Origin: Facklamia sp964471435
Lineage (GTDB): Bacteria; Bacillota; Bacilli; Lactobacillales; Aerococcaceae
NCBI GenBank assembly: GCA_964471435.1
Contig: CAYYGA010000070.1
Span: forward strand, 1-7,251
Reading direction: 5' to 3'
DNA: 7,251 bases
Position numbers and translations under genes: made by a program. Positions 1 to 5,290 of this stretch are shown here, piece by piece. Numbering within the stretch: position 1 is the first letter of the stretch; every line of letters starts with the position of its first letter. The notes below the pieces were generated by a model. That model did no database searches. It worked only from the letters and a program-made list of their open reading frames with translations, and was not told where the DNA came from.

Positions 1-1
1 A

Positions 2-703
2 AATGATGTTCCTTTTCGAAGTAAGTTTGGGAATATCTTAACACGCAATATTTTAAAGTTAATCACAGGCATTGAACTAGAAGACACTCAAACAGGTTTA
101 AGAGTGATACCCCGCTTTTTTTTACCAGCTCTATTAAAGTTAAAAGGGGACCGCTTTGAATATGAAACAAATATGTTAGTGCTGACGAAGGAAATGAAAA
201 TCCCGATTGTCACCCATCCCATTCAAACTGTCTATTTAGAAGACAATGTTTCCTCGCATTTTAAGGTTGTTTCTGATTCGATTAAAATTTACAGTGTATT
301 TATCAAATGTTTAGTTTCTTCTGTGATGTCTTTTGCGGTGGATTTGTTAGCTTATGCCTTAATTATTAATTTGCTAGCTGCTATTAGTTTTACCTCTATT
401 TATATGGCTTCTTTTTCTGCCAGAGCAATTTCCTCTATTTTCAATTACTATGTAAACCGTGAACTCGTATTCAAAGATCATTCGCGAAGCAGCTTCTTAA
501 AATATTTTTTACTGGTGATTTTCCAAATTGCATTGTCGAGTTTATTAGTATATCTTCTCTTCTTACTCTTAGAAGGTGAGAATACTGTCTTTTTAAAAAT
601 GGTAGTTGACAGTCTGCTTTTCTTTTTAAGTTACTTTGTACAAAAACACTTGATATTTAAGGGGAAAGCCTATGACAAAAAAATGGAAGATTATATAGTT
701 TAA
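2..703 (+). CDS. Bifunctional GT2 / GtrA-family membrane glycosyltransferase, C-terminal part (5' end outside window)
   Basis: The frame is open from the first bases to TAA at 701-703, giving 233 visible residues. A GTG at 104 lies inside the conserved domain and is not the true start. Visible residues 1-95 look like the end of a DPM1-like GT2 catalytic domain (GIELEDTQTGLR near residues 23-34, then GDRFEYETNML and a late SSHFKVVSDSIKIY). From about residue 100 comes a GtrA-like domain with roughly four hydrophobic segments (near 101-126, 127-145, 166-190, 198-218). It includes the family-typical FNYYVNRELVF and a final FVQKHLIF. By family knowledge, such proteins move sugars to or from polyprenyl phosphate at the membrane for cell-surface glycan decoration; the exact sugar cannot be inferred. 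Its stop lies about 30 bases past the next gene's ATG, so the two were probably co-transcribed. The part seen is intact. Confidence 0.88.
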   Translation, partial: NDVPFRSKFGNILTRNILKLITGIELEDTQTGLRVIPRFFLPALLKLKGDRFEYETNMLVLTKEMKIPIVTHPIQTVYLEDNVSSHFKVVSDSIKIYSVFIKCLVSSVMSFAVDLLAYALIINLLAAISFTSIYMASFSARAISSIFNYYVNRELVFKDHSRSSFLKYFLLVIFQIALSSLLVYLLFLLLEGENTVFLKMVVDSLLFFLSYFVQKHLIFKGKAYDKKMEDYIV

Positions 704-1456
704 CTATTCTTACGACCTTACTCTATTTAGGTTGGCGAACATTTTTCACTCTGCCGCTGAGGGATGCTTGGCAAGCAGTAGCTTTTGGTAATTTGTTGTT
801 GGCAAGTGAAATTATTTCAGGTTTTACAGCGGCAGTCTTTATATGGAGTAAACATAAAGCAAAAAAATTGAGAAGCCTGAAATTAAGCTTGCAGAATTTT
901 CCACATTGGATGTTGTGATCGCAACACATAATGAAGATGTGGCTTTATTTTATAAAACGGTGAATGCTTGCGTGAGTATCCAGATGCCAGCAAAGTTCAT
1001 ATTTATTTAGCGGATGATACTAACCGCCCAGAAGTAGCCCAATTGGCTAATGTTTTTGAGGTCAGTTATCTCGGTATGACAGACAATCAAGAGGCAAAAT
1101 CAAGAAATTTAAACCATGCTTTGTCTAAAACTTCTTCACCTCTTATCACAACTATTGATGCGGGTATGATCCCTTTTTCTAATTTTTTAATGGAAAAGAT
1201 TCCTTATTTTATCGATCAGCAATCTGCTAAAAAGCCACTCAGCTTTTTTTAATCACCACAGAGTTATTATAATCCTGATTTATTTCAGTTTAATCTTTTT
1301 TCAGAAAGAAATTTACCGAATGAACAAGACTTTTTCTCTAGGGAAGTAAATGTGTTAAATAATGGTCATGAAGCTGCTGTCTATACTGGATCAAATACTG
1401 TGTTTTTGAGGCAGGCAATTCTCGAAGCAGACGGGATGGATAATGGAAGAATTTGA
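672..1456 (+). pseudogene. Cellulose-synthase-like GT2 glycosyltransferase, multiply disrupted and truncated
   Basis: ATG at 672 follows an AAGGGG motif and overlaps the end of the GT2-GtrA gene. Translated pieces from three frames join into one BcsA-like protein: MTKKWKII, a hydrophobic N-terminus (LTILTTLLYLGWR...), then LDVVIATHNED, YPDASKVHIYLADDTNRPEV, NLNHALSKTSSPLITTIDAGMIP, SPQSYYNPDLFQFN and NEQDFFSREVNVLNNGHEAAVYTGSNT. Lesions are a frame change at about 690-700, loss of one base at the A-run 861-867, a frame change at about 966-976, ochre TAA at 1250-1252 where the family has Gln (CAA to TAA), and a further frame change near 1435-1446. The DxD metal site reads D-A-G (GGT at 1163-1165) instead of D-A-D. 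The protein then stops; the rest of the catalytic domain and the C-terminal membrane segments are missing. Family members polymerise surface polysaccharide at the membrane; this copy cannot. Sequencing error might explain single homopolymer indels but not the whole set. Confidence 0.88.
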
Positions 1457-1488
1457 ACTAACAATAGCAGCGTTTTGTTAGTTTTTTT
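1456..1488 (+). terminator. Candidate Rho-independent terminator
   Basis: AACTAACAA (1456-1464) and TTGTTAGTT (1475-1483) form a perfect 9-bp stem with a 10-base loop, followed by a run of seven T (1482-1488). It would end transcription from the glycosyltransferase pair. The stem is AT-rich, and the same bases can be read as a continuation of the decayed glycosyltransferase (EEFELTIAA), so the hairpin may have arisen by chance. Confidence 0.55.
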
Positions 1489-1498
1489 CTATTTTGAT

Positions 1499-1502
1499 GA
1501 CA
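1499..1502. repeat. IS21 target-site duplication, left copy (GACA)
   Basis: GACA directly abuts the left terminal TGA of the IS and is repeated exactly after the right terminus (4150-4153). Four-base duplications are within the range known for the IS21 family. A 4-bp match alone is weak, but it falls exactly at the boundaries set independently by the inverted repeats. Confidence 0.75.
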
Positions 1503-1526
1503 TGAGTATTTCGCGGAATCAGACCA
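1503..1526. repeat. IS21 left terminal inverted repeat
   Basis: TGAGTATTTC, six less conserved bases, then TCAGACCA. It is inverted and repeated at 4126-4149 with 19 of 24 identities, and marks the left boundary of the element. Confidence 0.85.
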
Positions 1527-1534
1527 ACGAATAT

Positions 1535-1649
1535 CCAATTCAGATCACCTTAATTCACAGATGAAGCCCCCTCTGAAATAACACAAATTCACAGATGAGA
1601 CCACTTAATACTCAGTTCAGTCCTACACAAATCACGGTTCAGACCACCC
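1535..1649. repeat. IS21 left-end internal repeat cluster (likely transposase-binding sites)
   Basis: This part of the non-coding left end (1503-1722) holds CCAATTCAG (1535-1543), ATTCACAGATGA (1553-1564), a second copy extended to ATTCACAGATGAGACCA (1587-1603), and TTCAGACCACCC (1638-1649). CCAATTCAG, the 17-base ATTCACAGATGAGACCA and TTCAGACCACCC all recur exactly, in inverted orientation, at the right end (4087-4095, 4062-4078, 4123-4134). The two ATTCACAGATGA copies on the left start 34 bases apart. IS21-family transposases are known to bind multiple terminal repeats; the assignment here is by analogy. Confidence 0.75.
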
Positions 1650-1665
1650 TTATGGCTTGCTTTAT

Positions 1666-1705
1666 TGTATATTAAACTTGGAAGTTATTGACTTCTAAAT
1701 ATACA
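1666..1705 (+). promoter_or_regulatory. Nested dyad and candidate promoter upstream of istA
   Basis: TGTATATT (1666-1673) is inverted as AATATACA (1698-1705). Inside lies GAAGT-TATTG-ACTTC (1681-1695), so the stretch can form a two-part hairpin. A possible promoter overlaps it: TTGGAA (1678-1683), 16 bases, TATACA (1700-1705). The arrangement could keep istA expression low, either by repressor binding or by structure next to the ribosome site at 1707-1713. This is inferred from symmetry alone. Confidence 0.35.
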
Positions 1706-1722
1706 TAAAGGAGGCTATTTTT

Positions 1723-3280
1723 ATGGCTAGAAAAATTCCGGTAAGTTAATTATGCATTACCGTGACCAAGGGTTTTCGCGGAATATGATGGCGACAACCC
1801 AGAAAGTGAGTCGGGGTTCTGTCAGGGAGGTGTTTAATCGAGCTGAACAGTTATCCATCAGTTATGAGGAGATCAATCCGATGTCGAAGTATATCGACTC
1901 TTTTTCCCCGAACGGTATCAATCCGAGATTTTATATCTCTTGCCTGACTATGATGACGTACATCGGGAACTCCAAAGAGTGGGTGTAACGCTTAAGTTAC
2001 TATGGCAGGAGTATGTGGATGACTGTCAGATTAAGCAAGAACTACCGGTGGGTTACACAAAATTTTGTCAGGATTATCAAAAGTATATTGATAAATACCG
2101 ACTCACGAATCATTTAAAACACAAGCCCGGTGTCACCGCCCAGGTTGATTGGAGTGGGTCACGGATGCAAATCATTGATACCACAACTGGGGAGGTCATT
2201 CCTGTTTATTTATTTGTTGGCGTGCTGCCTTATAGTCAGTACACCTATGTGGAAGCCACTTTGGATATGAAAAGTGATACCTGGCTGAAATGTCATGTCA
2301 ATATGTTTGAATTCTTTGGGGGGACGGCCATCCGACTAATCTGCGATAATTTAAAAACCGGCGTGATTAAACACCCAAAAGAAGGAGACATTATTCTCAA
2401 TGAGCAGTATGTTGCTTTAGCTAGTCATTATGTGATTGCGATCATGCCCACTCACGTCCGTAAACCGAAGCAAAAAGCTGCCGTTGAGGGAGCGGTGGGT
2501 GATATTGCGACAGCGGTGATTGCGTCTTTACGTAAGGAGGTCTTTACTTCCCTGACTCAATTGAAACAAGCGGTCAGAGAAAGACTCACTCACTATAATG
2601 CGACTCCTTTTCAAAAGCGGGAAGGAAGCCGTCAGTTAATCTTTCAATCAACAGAACAAGTAAAACTACGTCCCTTGCCCACAATACCTTATGAAATTAC
2701 GCACTGGATTTATGGACGAAAAGTGAAATTAGATTGTCATATTATTTTTGAAAAAAACAGCAATTCTTGTCCCTATCAATATGTTCGTAAGTTGGTTGAT
2801 TTGAAAGTATCGGATACATTAGTTGAAATATTTCACCAACATGAGCGTATTGCCACCCACAATCGTTTTCCAGCCTATACGGAATATGCCTATGCTACCC
2901 AAGTTGAACACCTGCCTGATCAATTTAAACAGCTCGAGTGGAATGCAGATCGAATGCTCGTTTGGGCAGAAAAAATTGGCCCCTCAGCTTATCAGATCAT
3001 TCAACGTATTTTTGAGCGCGTTCAAATTAAAGAACAAGGGTACCAGTCCTGTTTATCGGTTCTTAACTTGACAAAGAAATATTCCGATGCAGCGATTGAT
3101 AAAGCCTGTCAAATTGCGTTGGAGAAAGTTCATTCTCCGAGATATCGCCAAATAAATGCCATTTTGACGAATCCAATTTATAAGGAATTACTTCAAAAAG
3201 ATGAAGATACACAATCCAACGCTCAATCAATGGGCTACATACGTGGCGCAGAATACTATGGAGGGATGACAGATGATTAA
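1723..3280 (+). pseudogene. istA: IS21 transposase IstA, two one-base frameshifts
   Basis: AAGGAGG (1707-1713) precedes ATG 1723, which reads MARKIPV and meets TAA at 1747. Shifting one base restores IMHYRDQGFSRNMMATTQKVSRGSVREV, the N-terminal helix-turn-helix region. The second shift lies in the C-T5-C4 tract (about 1896-1909): the original frame gives DSFSPNG, the restored one FFPERYQSEILYLLPDYDDVHREL. Both fit loss of one base. The 1940-3280 segment is an open catalytic region with the DDE triad: D in VDWSG (residue 70 of that segment), D in CDNLKTG (136) and E in AVEGAVGD (183). Repaired length is about 519 residues, normal for IstA. IstA cuts and joins DNA at the element ends with IstB. 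Its last 8 bases overlap istB. As read, no full-length protein is made; sequencing error in homopolymers is a real alternative. Confidence 0.9.
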
Positions 3281-4013
3281 TCAAGAAACGATTCGTAAAC
3301 TTAGACAAATGGATTTAAATGAATTGGTTCAAGCCTTAGAATTACAAGAAATGAATCAAGAGACACGTGTGATGCCTTTTGATACGCGTCTTCAATTCGC
3401 CACTGATTACCTTTATCAAGAAAAATATAATAAACGGGTAAAAGGTATCATTGGCCGCGCACGTTTCCGAATTCCTGAAGCCAATATTGCGTCGGTGCAT
3501 TATGACCATCGAGACTTGAACCAAGAACTCCTGCATGAAATTGCCGCTTGTAATTTTATCAATCACCACATGAATATTATTTTTCAAGGGTTCACCGGTT
3601 CGGGTAAGACCTATTTAGCGTGTGCATTAGGCATGGAAGCCTGTAAACTCGAACACCGTACACGTTACATCCGCTTACCTGATTTATTAATCGAGCGAGA
3701 CGAGGCATCGTTAAATCCTTCGGGAGTCTCGAAACTCATCACCAAATTTTCTAACTTTAGCCTGTTGATTATTGATGAATGGTTACTCGACGATTTACTG
3801 GAGGACGATTTAAAATTCCTCTTCGAATTAATTGAACGACGCTACGATACTCACTCTACAATCTATTGTACACAATTTAGACGAGGAGACTGGCATCAAC
3901 GTTTAGGCGGCGGCGTCCATGCGGATGCCATTATGGATCGGATTGTCCATAATGCAGTATGGTTTGAAACCGGTAAGCTGAACATGCGAGAAGTCCAAGG
4001 TCAAAAAATATAA
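3273..4013 (+). CDS. istB: IS21 helper ATPase IstB (AAA+ / DnaC-like)
   Basis: Start ATG 3273 sits 8 bases after GGAGG (3260-3264) and overlaps the istA stop (3280), suggesting translational coupling. The protein has 246 residues, normal for IstB. It shows Walker A GFTGSGKT (106-113), Walker B LLIIDEW (164-170), a sensor-1-like STIYCTQF (195-202) and the IstB-typical ADAIMDRIVHNA (217-228). IstB is an AAA+ ATPase that assembles on target DNA and delivers it to the IstA transposase. It looks intact, unlike istA. Confidence 0.95.
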   Translation: MINQETIRKLRQMDLNELVQALELQEMNQETRVMPFDTRLQFATDYLYQEKYNKRVKGIIGRARFRIPEANIASVHYDHRDLNQELLHEIAACNFINHHMNIIFQGFTGSGKTYLACALGMEACKLEHRTRYIRLPDLLIERDEASLNPSGVSKLITKFSNFSLLIIDEWLLDDLLEDDLKFLFELIERRYDTHSTIYCTQFRRGDWHQRLGGGVHADAIMDRIVHNAVWFETGKLNMREVQGQKI

Positions 4014-4020
4014 ATTTTTA

Positions 4021-4061
4021 GGCATTAGTATCTATAATGAGAGACTAATGCCTTCTCTTAT
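4021..4061 (+). terminator. Candidate terminator after istB
   Basis: GGCATTAGT (4021-4029) and ACTAATGCC (4044-4052) form a perfect 9-bp stem with a 14-base loop, seven bases after the istB stop. The tail TTCTCTTATT is T-rich but interrupted, so termination may be partial. Confidence 0.6.
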
Positions 4062-4149
4062 TGGTCTCATCTGTGAATGACATGGCCTGAATTGGCTATC
4101 AACTGGACTCATCCTATGGAATGGGTGGTCTGAAGCAGTGAAATATTCA
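4062..4149. repeat. IS21 right end: internal repeats and terminal inverted repeat
   Basis: Read inward from the right terminus on the reverse strand: TGAATATTTC (4149-4140), TTCAGACCACCC (4134-4123), CCAATTCAG (4095-4087) and ATTCACAGATGAGACCA (4078-4062). Each has a partner at the left end; the last three are exact. The spacing between CCAATTCAG and ATTCACAGATGA differs by one base between the ends. This is the non-coding remainder of the element after the istB hairpin. Confidence 0.8.
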
Positions 4150-4153
4150 GACA
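4150..4153. repeat. IS21 target-site duplication, right copy (GACA)
   Basis: GACA directly after the terminal TCA of the right inverted repeat, matching 1499-1502. Confidence 0.75.
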
Positions 4154-4171
4154 CCTTCCGAAGTAAATAGG

Positions 4172-4474
4172 ATGAAGTATCACAACACTTTATGGGATCA
4201 ATCAACATCGGCCCGATTTCTCTACCTAAGCAGACCCCGCATAGATATAAATCAAGACCACTATCTTGTGGTGACGACCGATAAAGAAAATCAACTAAAT
4301 TACTATATTTCTTTTACAGACATGTATTATTTGTATTCTTTCAATGTCACCGCACAAGAAAACTTTAGGATGGATTTAGACGAATTTTACAAATTAATAA
4401 GATTCTATGATAAAGTAGTTATTTTGGAAGAGCCTTGGACACTTGATGCGATGCTGGAACAGTTGAGTGGATGA
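4172..4474 (+). CDS. Unrecognised 100-residue protein, probably cut at its 5' end by the IS and at its 3' end by a TGA
   Basis: I do not recognise this family. From ATG 4172 it gives 100 residues with mixed composition, many aromatic residues (YYISFTDMYYLYSF near 45-58), acidic stretches, and no signal peptide or membrane segment; it looks soluble. No good ribosome site precedes 4172 (only AGG at 4169-4171). The frame is open leftwards into the IS end. With the IS and one GACA removed it joins ATG 1497-1499, giving M-T-P-S-E-V-N-R before MKYHN, though that ATG also lacks a ribosome site. After TGA (4472-4474) the same frame continues for 25 codons (NYGPSIYEVERILQEAN..., ending LAANR) to TAA 4550-4552. 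The TGA may be a mutated Trp codon. It is likely a gene remnant; whether it is expressed is unknown. Confidence 0.45.
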   Translation: MKYHNTLWDQSTSARFLYLSRPRIDINQDHYLVVTTDKENQLNYYISFTDMYYLYSFNVTAQENFRMDLDEFYKLIRFYDKVVILEEPWTLDAMLEQLSG

Positions 4475-4552
4475 AATTATGGGCCGAGTATATATGAAGT
4501 AGAAAGGATATTACAAGAAGCTAACACTTTTAATCTGGCGGCTAATCGGTAA
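4475..4552 (+). pseudogene. In-frame continuation of the unrecognised ORF beyond TGA 4472
   Basis: Twenty-five sense codons follow TGA directly in the same frame, ending TAA at 4550-4552. The peptide, with YEVERILQEANTFN in its middle, has a natural amphipathic character. This suggests the original protein was about 126 residues from ATG 4172, or longer with the lost start. A short chance extension cannot be excluded. Confidence 0.4.
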
Positions 4553-4879
4553 AATAAAGTTAACTTATTGAGTGTGACTCCAGATTGTACATTGAAAAAA
4601 TATTGTATCTTTTCTCTTCGATGAGAAGAGCCTTACCAGTCTTTAGATCTCCTTTTTATCCTGACGGATGAGAAGGAGATTTTTGTTGTAGATACTAGAA
4701 AGTTTCTCTCCTATTTATAATGATTAATAATAAATATAAATATTTTTGAGCTCAAGTAGGGAAATAAGTTAATCATTTACCTTATCCTACTGCATCAAAT
4801 CGCTAAACTCTTCTAGCTTTTAGATCAAAAGCTTTATCAATAAATCGTATTAAACTTTGTGAAAAAAATATAAATTAGC
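4553..4879. other. Non-coding AT-rich intergenic region with several dyads
   Basis: I see no convincing gene here. It contains a 6-bp hairpin CTCTTC-GATGA-GAAGAG (4614-4630), the strong terminator at 4647-4684, and a very AT-rich stretch at about 4718-4750. Two further dyads follow: GTAGG/CCTAC with inner ATAAG/CTTAT (4756-4790), and AGCTTTT-AGATC-AAAAGCT (4815-4833). The last has only a short T-rich tail and is at best a weak terminator. Confidence 0.6.
4647..4684 (+). terminator. Strong Rho-independent terminator
   Basis: The arms at 4647-4661 and 4666-4680 pair along all 15 positions (two G-T wobbles) around a TGAC tetraloop, followed by TTTTT (4680-4684) and TTGTTG. It would stop transcripts from the left (the unrecognised ORF or IS read-through) before the ars promoter. 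There is no T-run on the opposite strand, so it acts in the plus direction. Confidence 0.85.
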
Positions 4880-4908
4880 TTGACACACTATAGACCGGCA
4901 TCTATACT
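4880..4908 (+). promoter_or_regulatory. Sigma-A promoter of the ars operon
   Basis: The -35 box TTGACA (4880-4885) is a perfect match. It is followed by a 17-base spacer and -10 TATACT (4903-4908), one base off consensus. Transcription should start near 4915. The spacer and -10 box are covered by operator copy 1, so bound ArsR would block RNA polymerase. Confidence 0.9.
4890..4905. promoter_or_regulatory. ArsR operator, copy 1
   Basis: ATAGACCGGCATCTAT has ATAGA/TCTAT half-sites around a 6-base centre. It lies between the -35 and -10 boxes and overlaps most of the -10. A near-identical copy starts 30 bases downstream. Assignment to ArsR rests on position, symmetry and duplication. Confidence 0.75.
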
Positions 4909-4918
4909 AATTTTAGTA
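4905..4918. promoter_or_regulatory. Central dyad between the two ArsR operators
   Basis: TACTAA-TT-TTAGTA is a perfect 6-bp dyad lying almost exactly midway between the two operator copies and spanning the likely transcription start. It may be a further protein contact or only part of a larger symmetric arrangement. Confidence 0.4.
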
Positions 4919-4919
4919 G

Positions 4920-4935
4920 ATAGACACCCATCTAT
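4920..4935. promoter_or_regulatory. ArsR operator, copy 2
   Basis: ATAGACACCCATCTAT has the same ATAGA/TCTAT half-sites as copy 1 and differs only in the centre. It lies in the early transcribed leader, ending four bases before the arsR ribosome site, so a second repressor dimer could act as a roadblock. Confidence 0.72.
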
Positions 4936-4951
4936 ATAGAGGAGGCAGAAT

Positions 4952-5290
4952 ATGACATATGAAGAATTAGCCTTAATAATGAAGGCGATGAGCGATCCAA
5001 ATCGCTTAAAGATACTGGAGGTAATCTCATGTGGAGGTAAAAGGGCGTGTGAAATATTAGACTTTTTTGATTTTACTCAACCTACTTTATCCCATCATAT
5101 GAAGACTTTAACAGAAGCTCGATTAGTTGAAAAAACGCTGGATGGACGCTGGATTTACTACACCGTTAACCAAGAAATAGCTGCTCAAGTTATGAAACAA
5201 ATGACCCAACTACTCAGTAATGACCAAGCAGATTGCCTCTGCCAATTAATGCCAAAACATAATGAAAACAAAATAAAGGAGCTAATATAA
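4952..5290 (+). CDS. arsR: ArsR/SmtB-family arsenic-responsive repressor
   Basis: The start is set by AGGAGG (4940-4945) six bases before ATG 4952. The 112-residue length is normal for the family. It has a winged helix-turn-helix: the N-terminal LALIMKAMSDPNRLKILEVI, a recognition helix TQPTLSHHMKTL (42-53), and the wing KTLDGRWIYYTV (61-72). The protein should repress its own operon by binding the two upstream dyads and leave on binding As(III) or Sb(III). The classical CxC of E. coli-type ArsR is absent: the equivalent segment reads KRACEIL, with only Cys33. Other cysteines are Cys27 and a C-terminal C95-L-C97, so the inducer site may differ. The stop TAA (5288-5290) shares one base with the arsD ATG. 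Confidence 0.93.
   Translation: MTYEELALIMKAMSDPNRLKILEVISCGGKRACEILDFFDFTQPTLSHHMKTLTEARLVEKTLDGRWIYYTVNQEIAAQVMKQMTQLLSNDQADCLCQLMPKHNENKIKELI

Larger units (their letters stand above)
1503..4149 (+). mobile_element. Complete IS21-family insertion sequence (2647 bp), istA frameshifted
   Basis: The element carries istA followed by an overlapping istB, the hallmark of IS21. Its ends are imperfect inverted repeats: left TGAGTATTTC-N6-TCAGACCA and right (inverted) TGAATATTTC-N6-TCAGACCA, 19 of 24 positions identical. Further matched repeats lie inside both ends, as is typical for IS21 transposase-binding sites. GACA duplications flank it. No passenger gene is present. The right-end inverted repeat finishes 22 bases before the ATG of the unrecognised ORF at 4172. 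Ends and istB look recent and intact, but istA has two one-base frameshifts, so mobility may depend on a helper copy. Confidence 0.93.

Noticed and set aside
723..929. 68-codon reverse-strand open frame
   Set aside because: It lies opposite the glycosyltransferase pseudogene, whose plus-strand reading matches a known family; no ribosome site or recognisable protein.
1552..1603. CRISPR-like repeats around ATTCACAGATGA
   Set aside because: Only two direct copies, 34 bases apart, and they match inverted copies at the other IS end; they are transposon end repeats.
1896..1909. Programmed -1 frameshift site in istA (C-T5-C4)
   Set aside because: The direction fits, but the A-site codon TCC would re-pair with TTC, there is no standard slippery heptamer, and another unrelated shift occurs upstream. 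Indel or sequencing error is simpler.
2823..3071. 82-codon plus-strand frame inside istA
   Set aside because: It overlaps the catalytic IstA frame, which has clear family motifs; a chance out-of-frame reading.
3063..3587. Two reverse-strand frames (3063-3308 and 3342-3587) opposite istA and istB
   Set aside because: Both shadow well-supported coding sequence and show no motifs or initiation signals.
4092..4120. Outward promoter at the IS right end (TTGGCT-17-TATGGA) driving the unrecognised ORF
   Set aside because: Spacing is ideal but the -10 matches only three of six bases and lies among repeat motifs; too weak to annotate.
4472..4474. TGA as a selenocysteine codon
   Set aside because: No SECIS-like hairpin was seen directly after it, the protein is not a known selenoprotein, and the neighbourhood is decaying; nonsense mutation is simpler.
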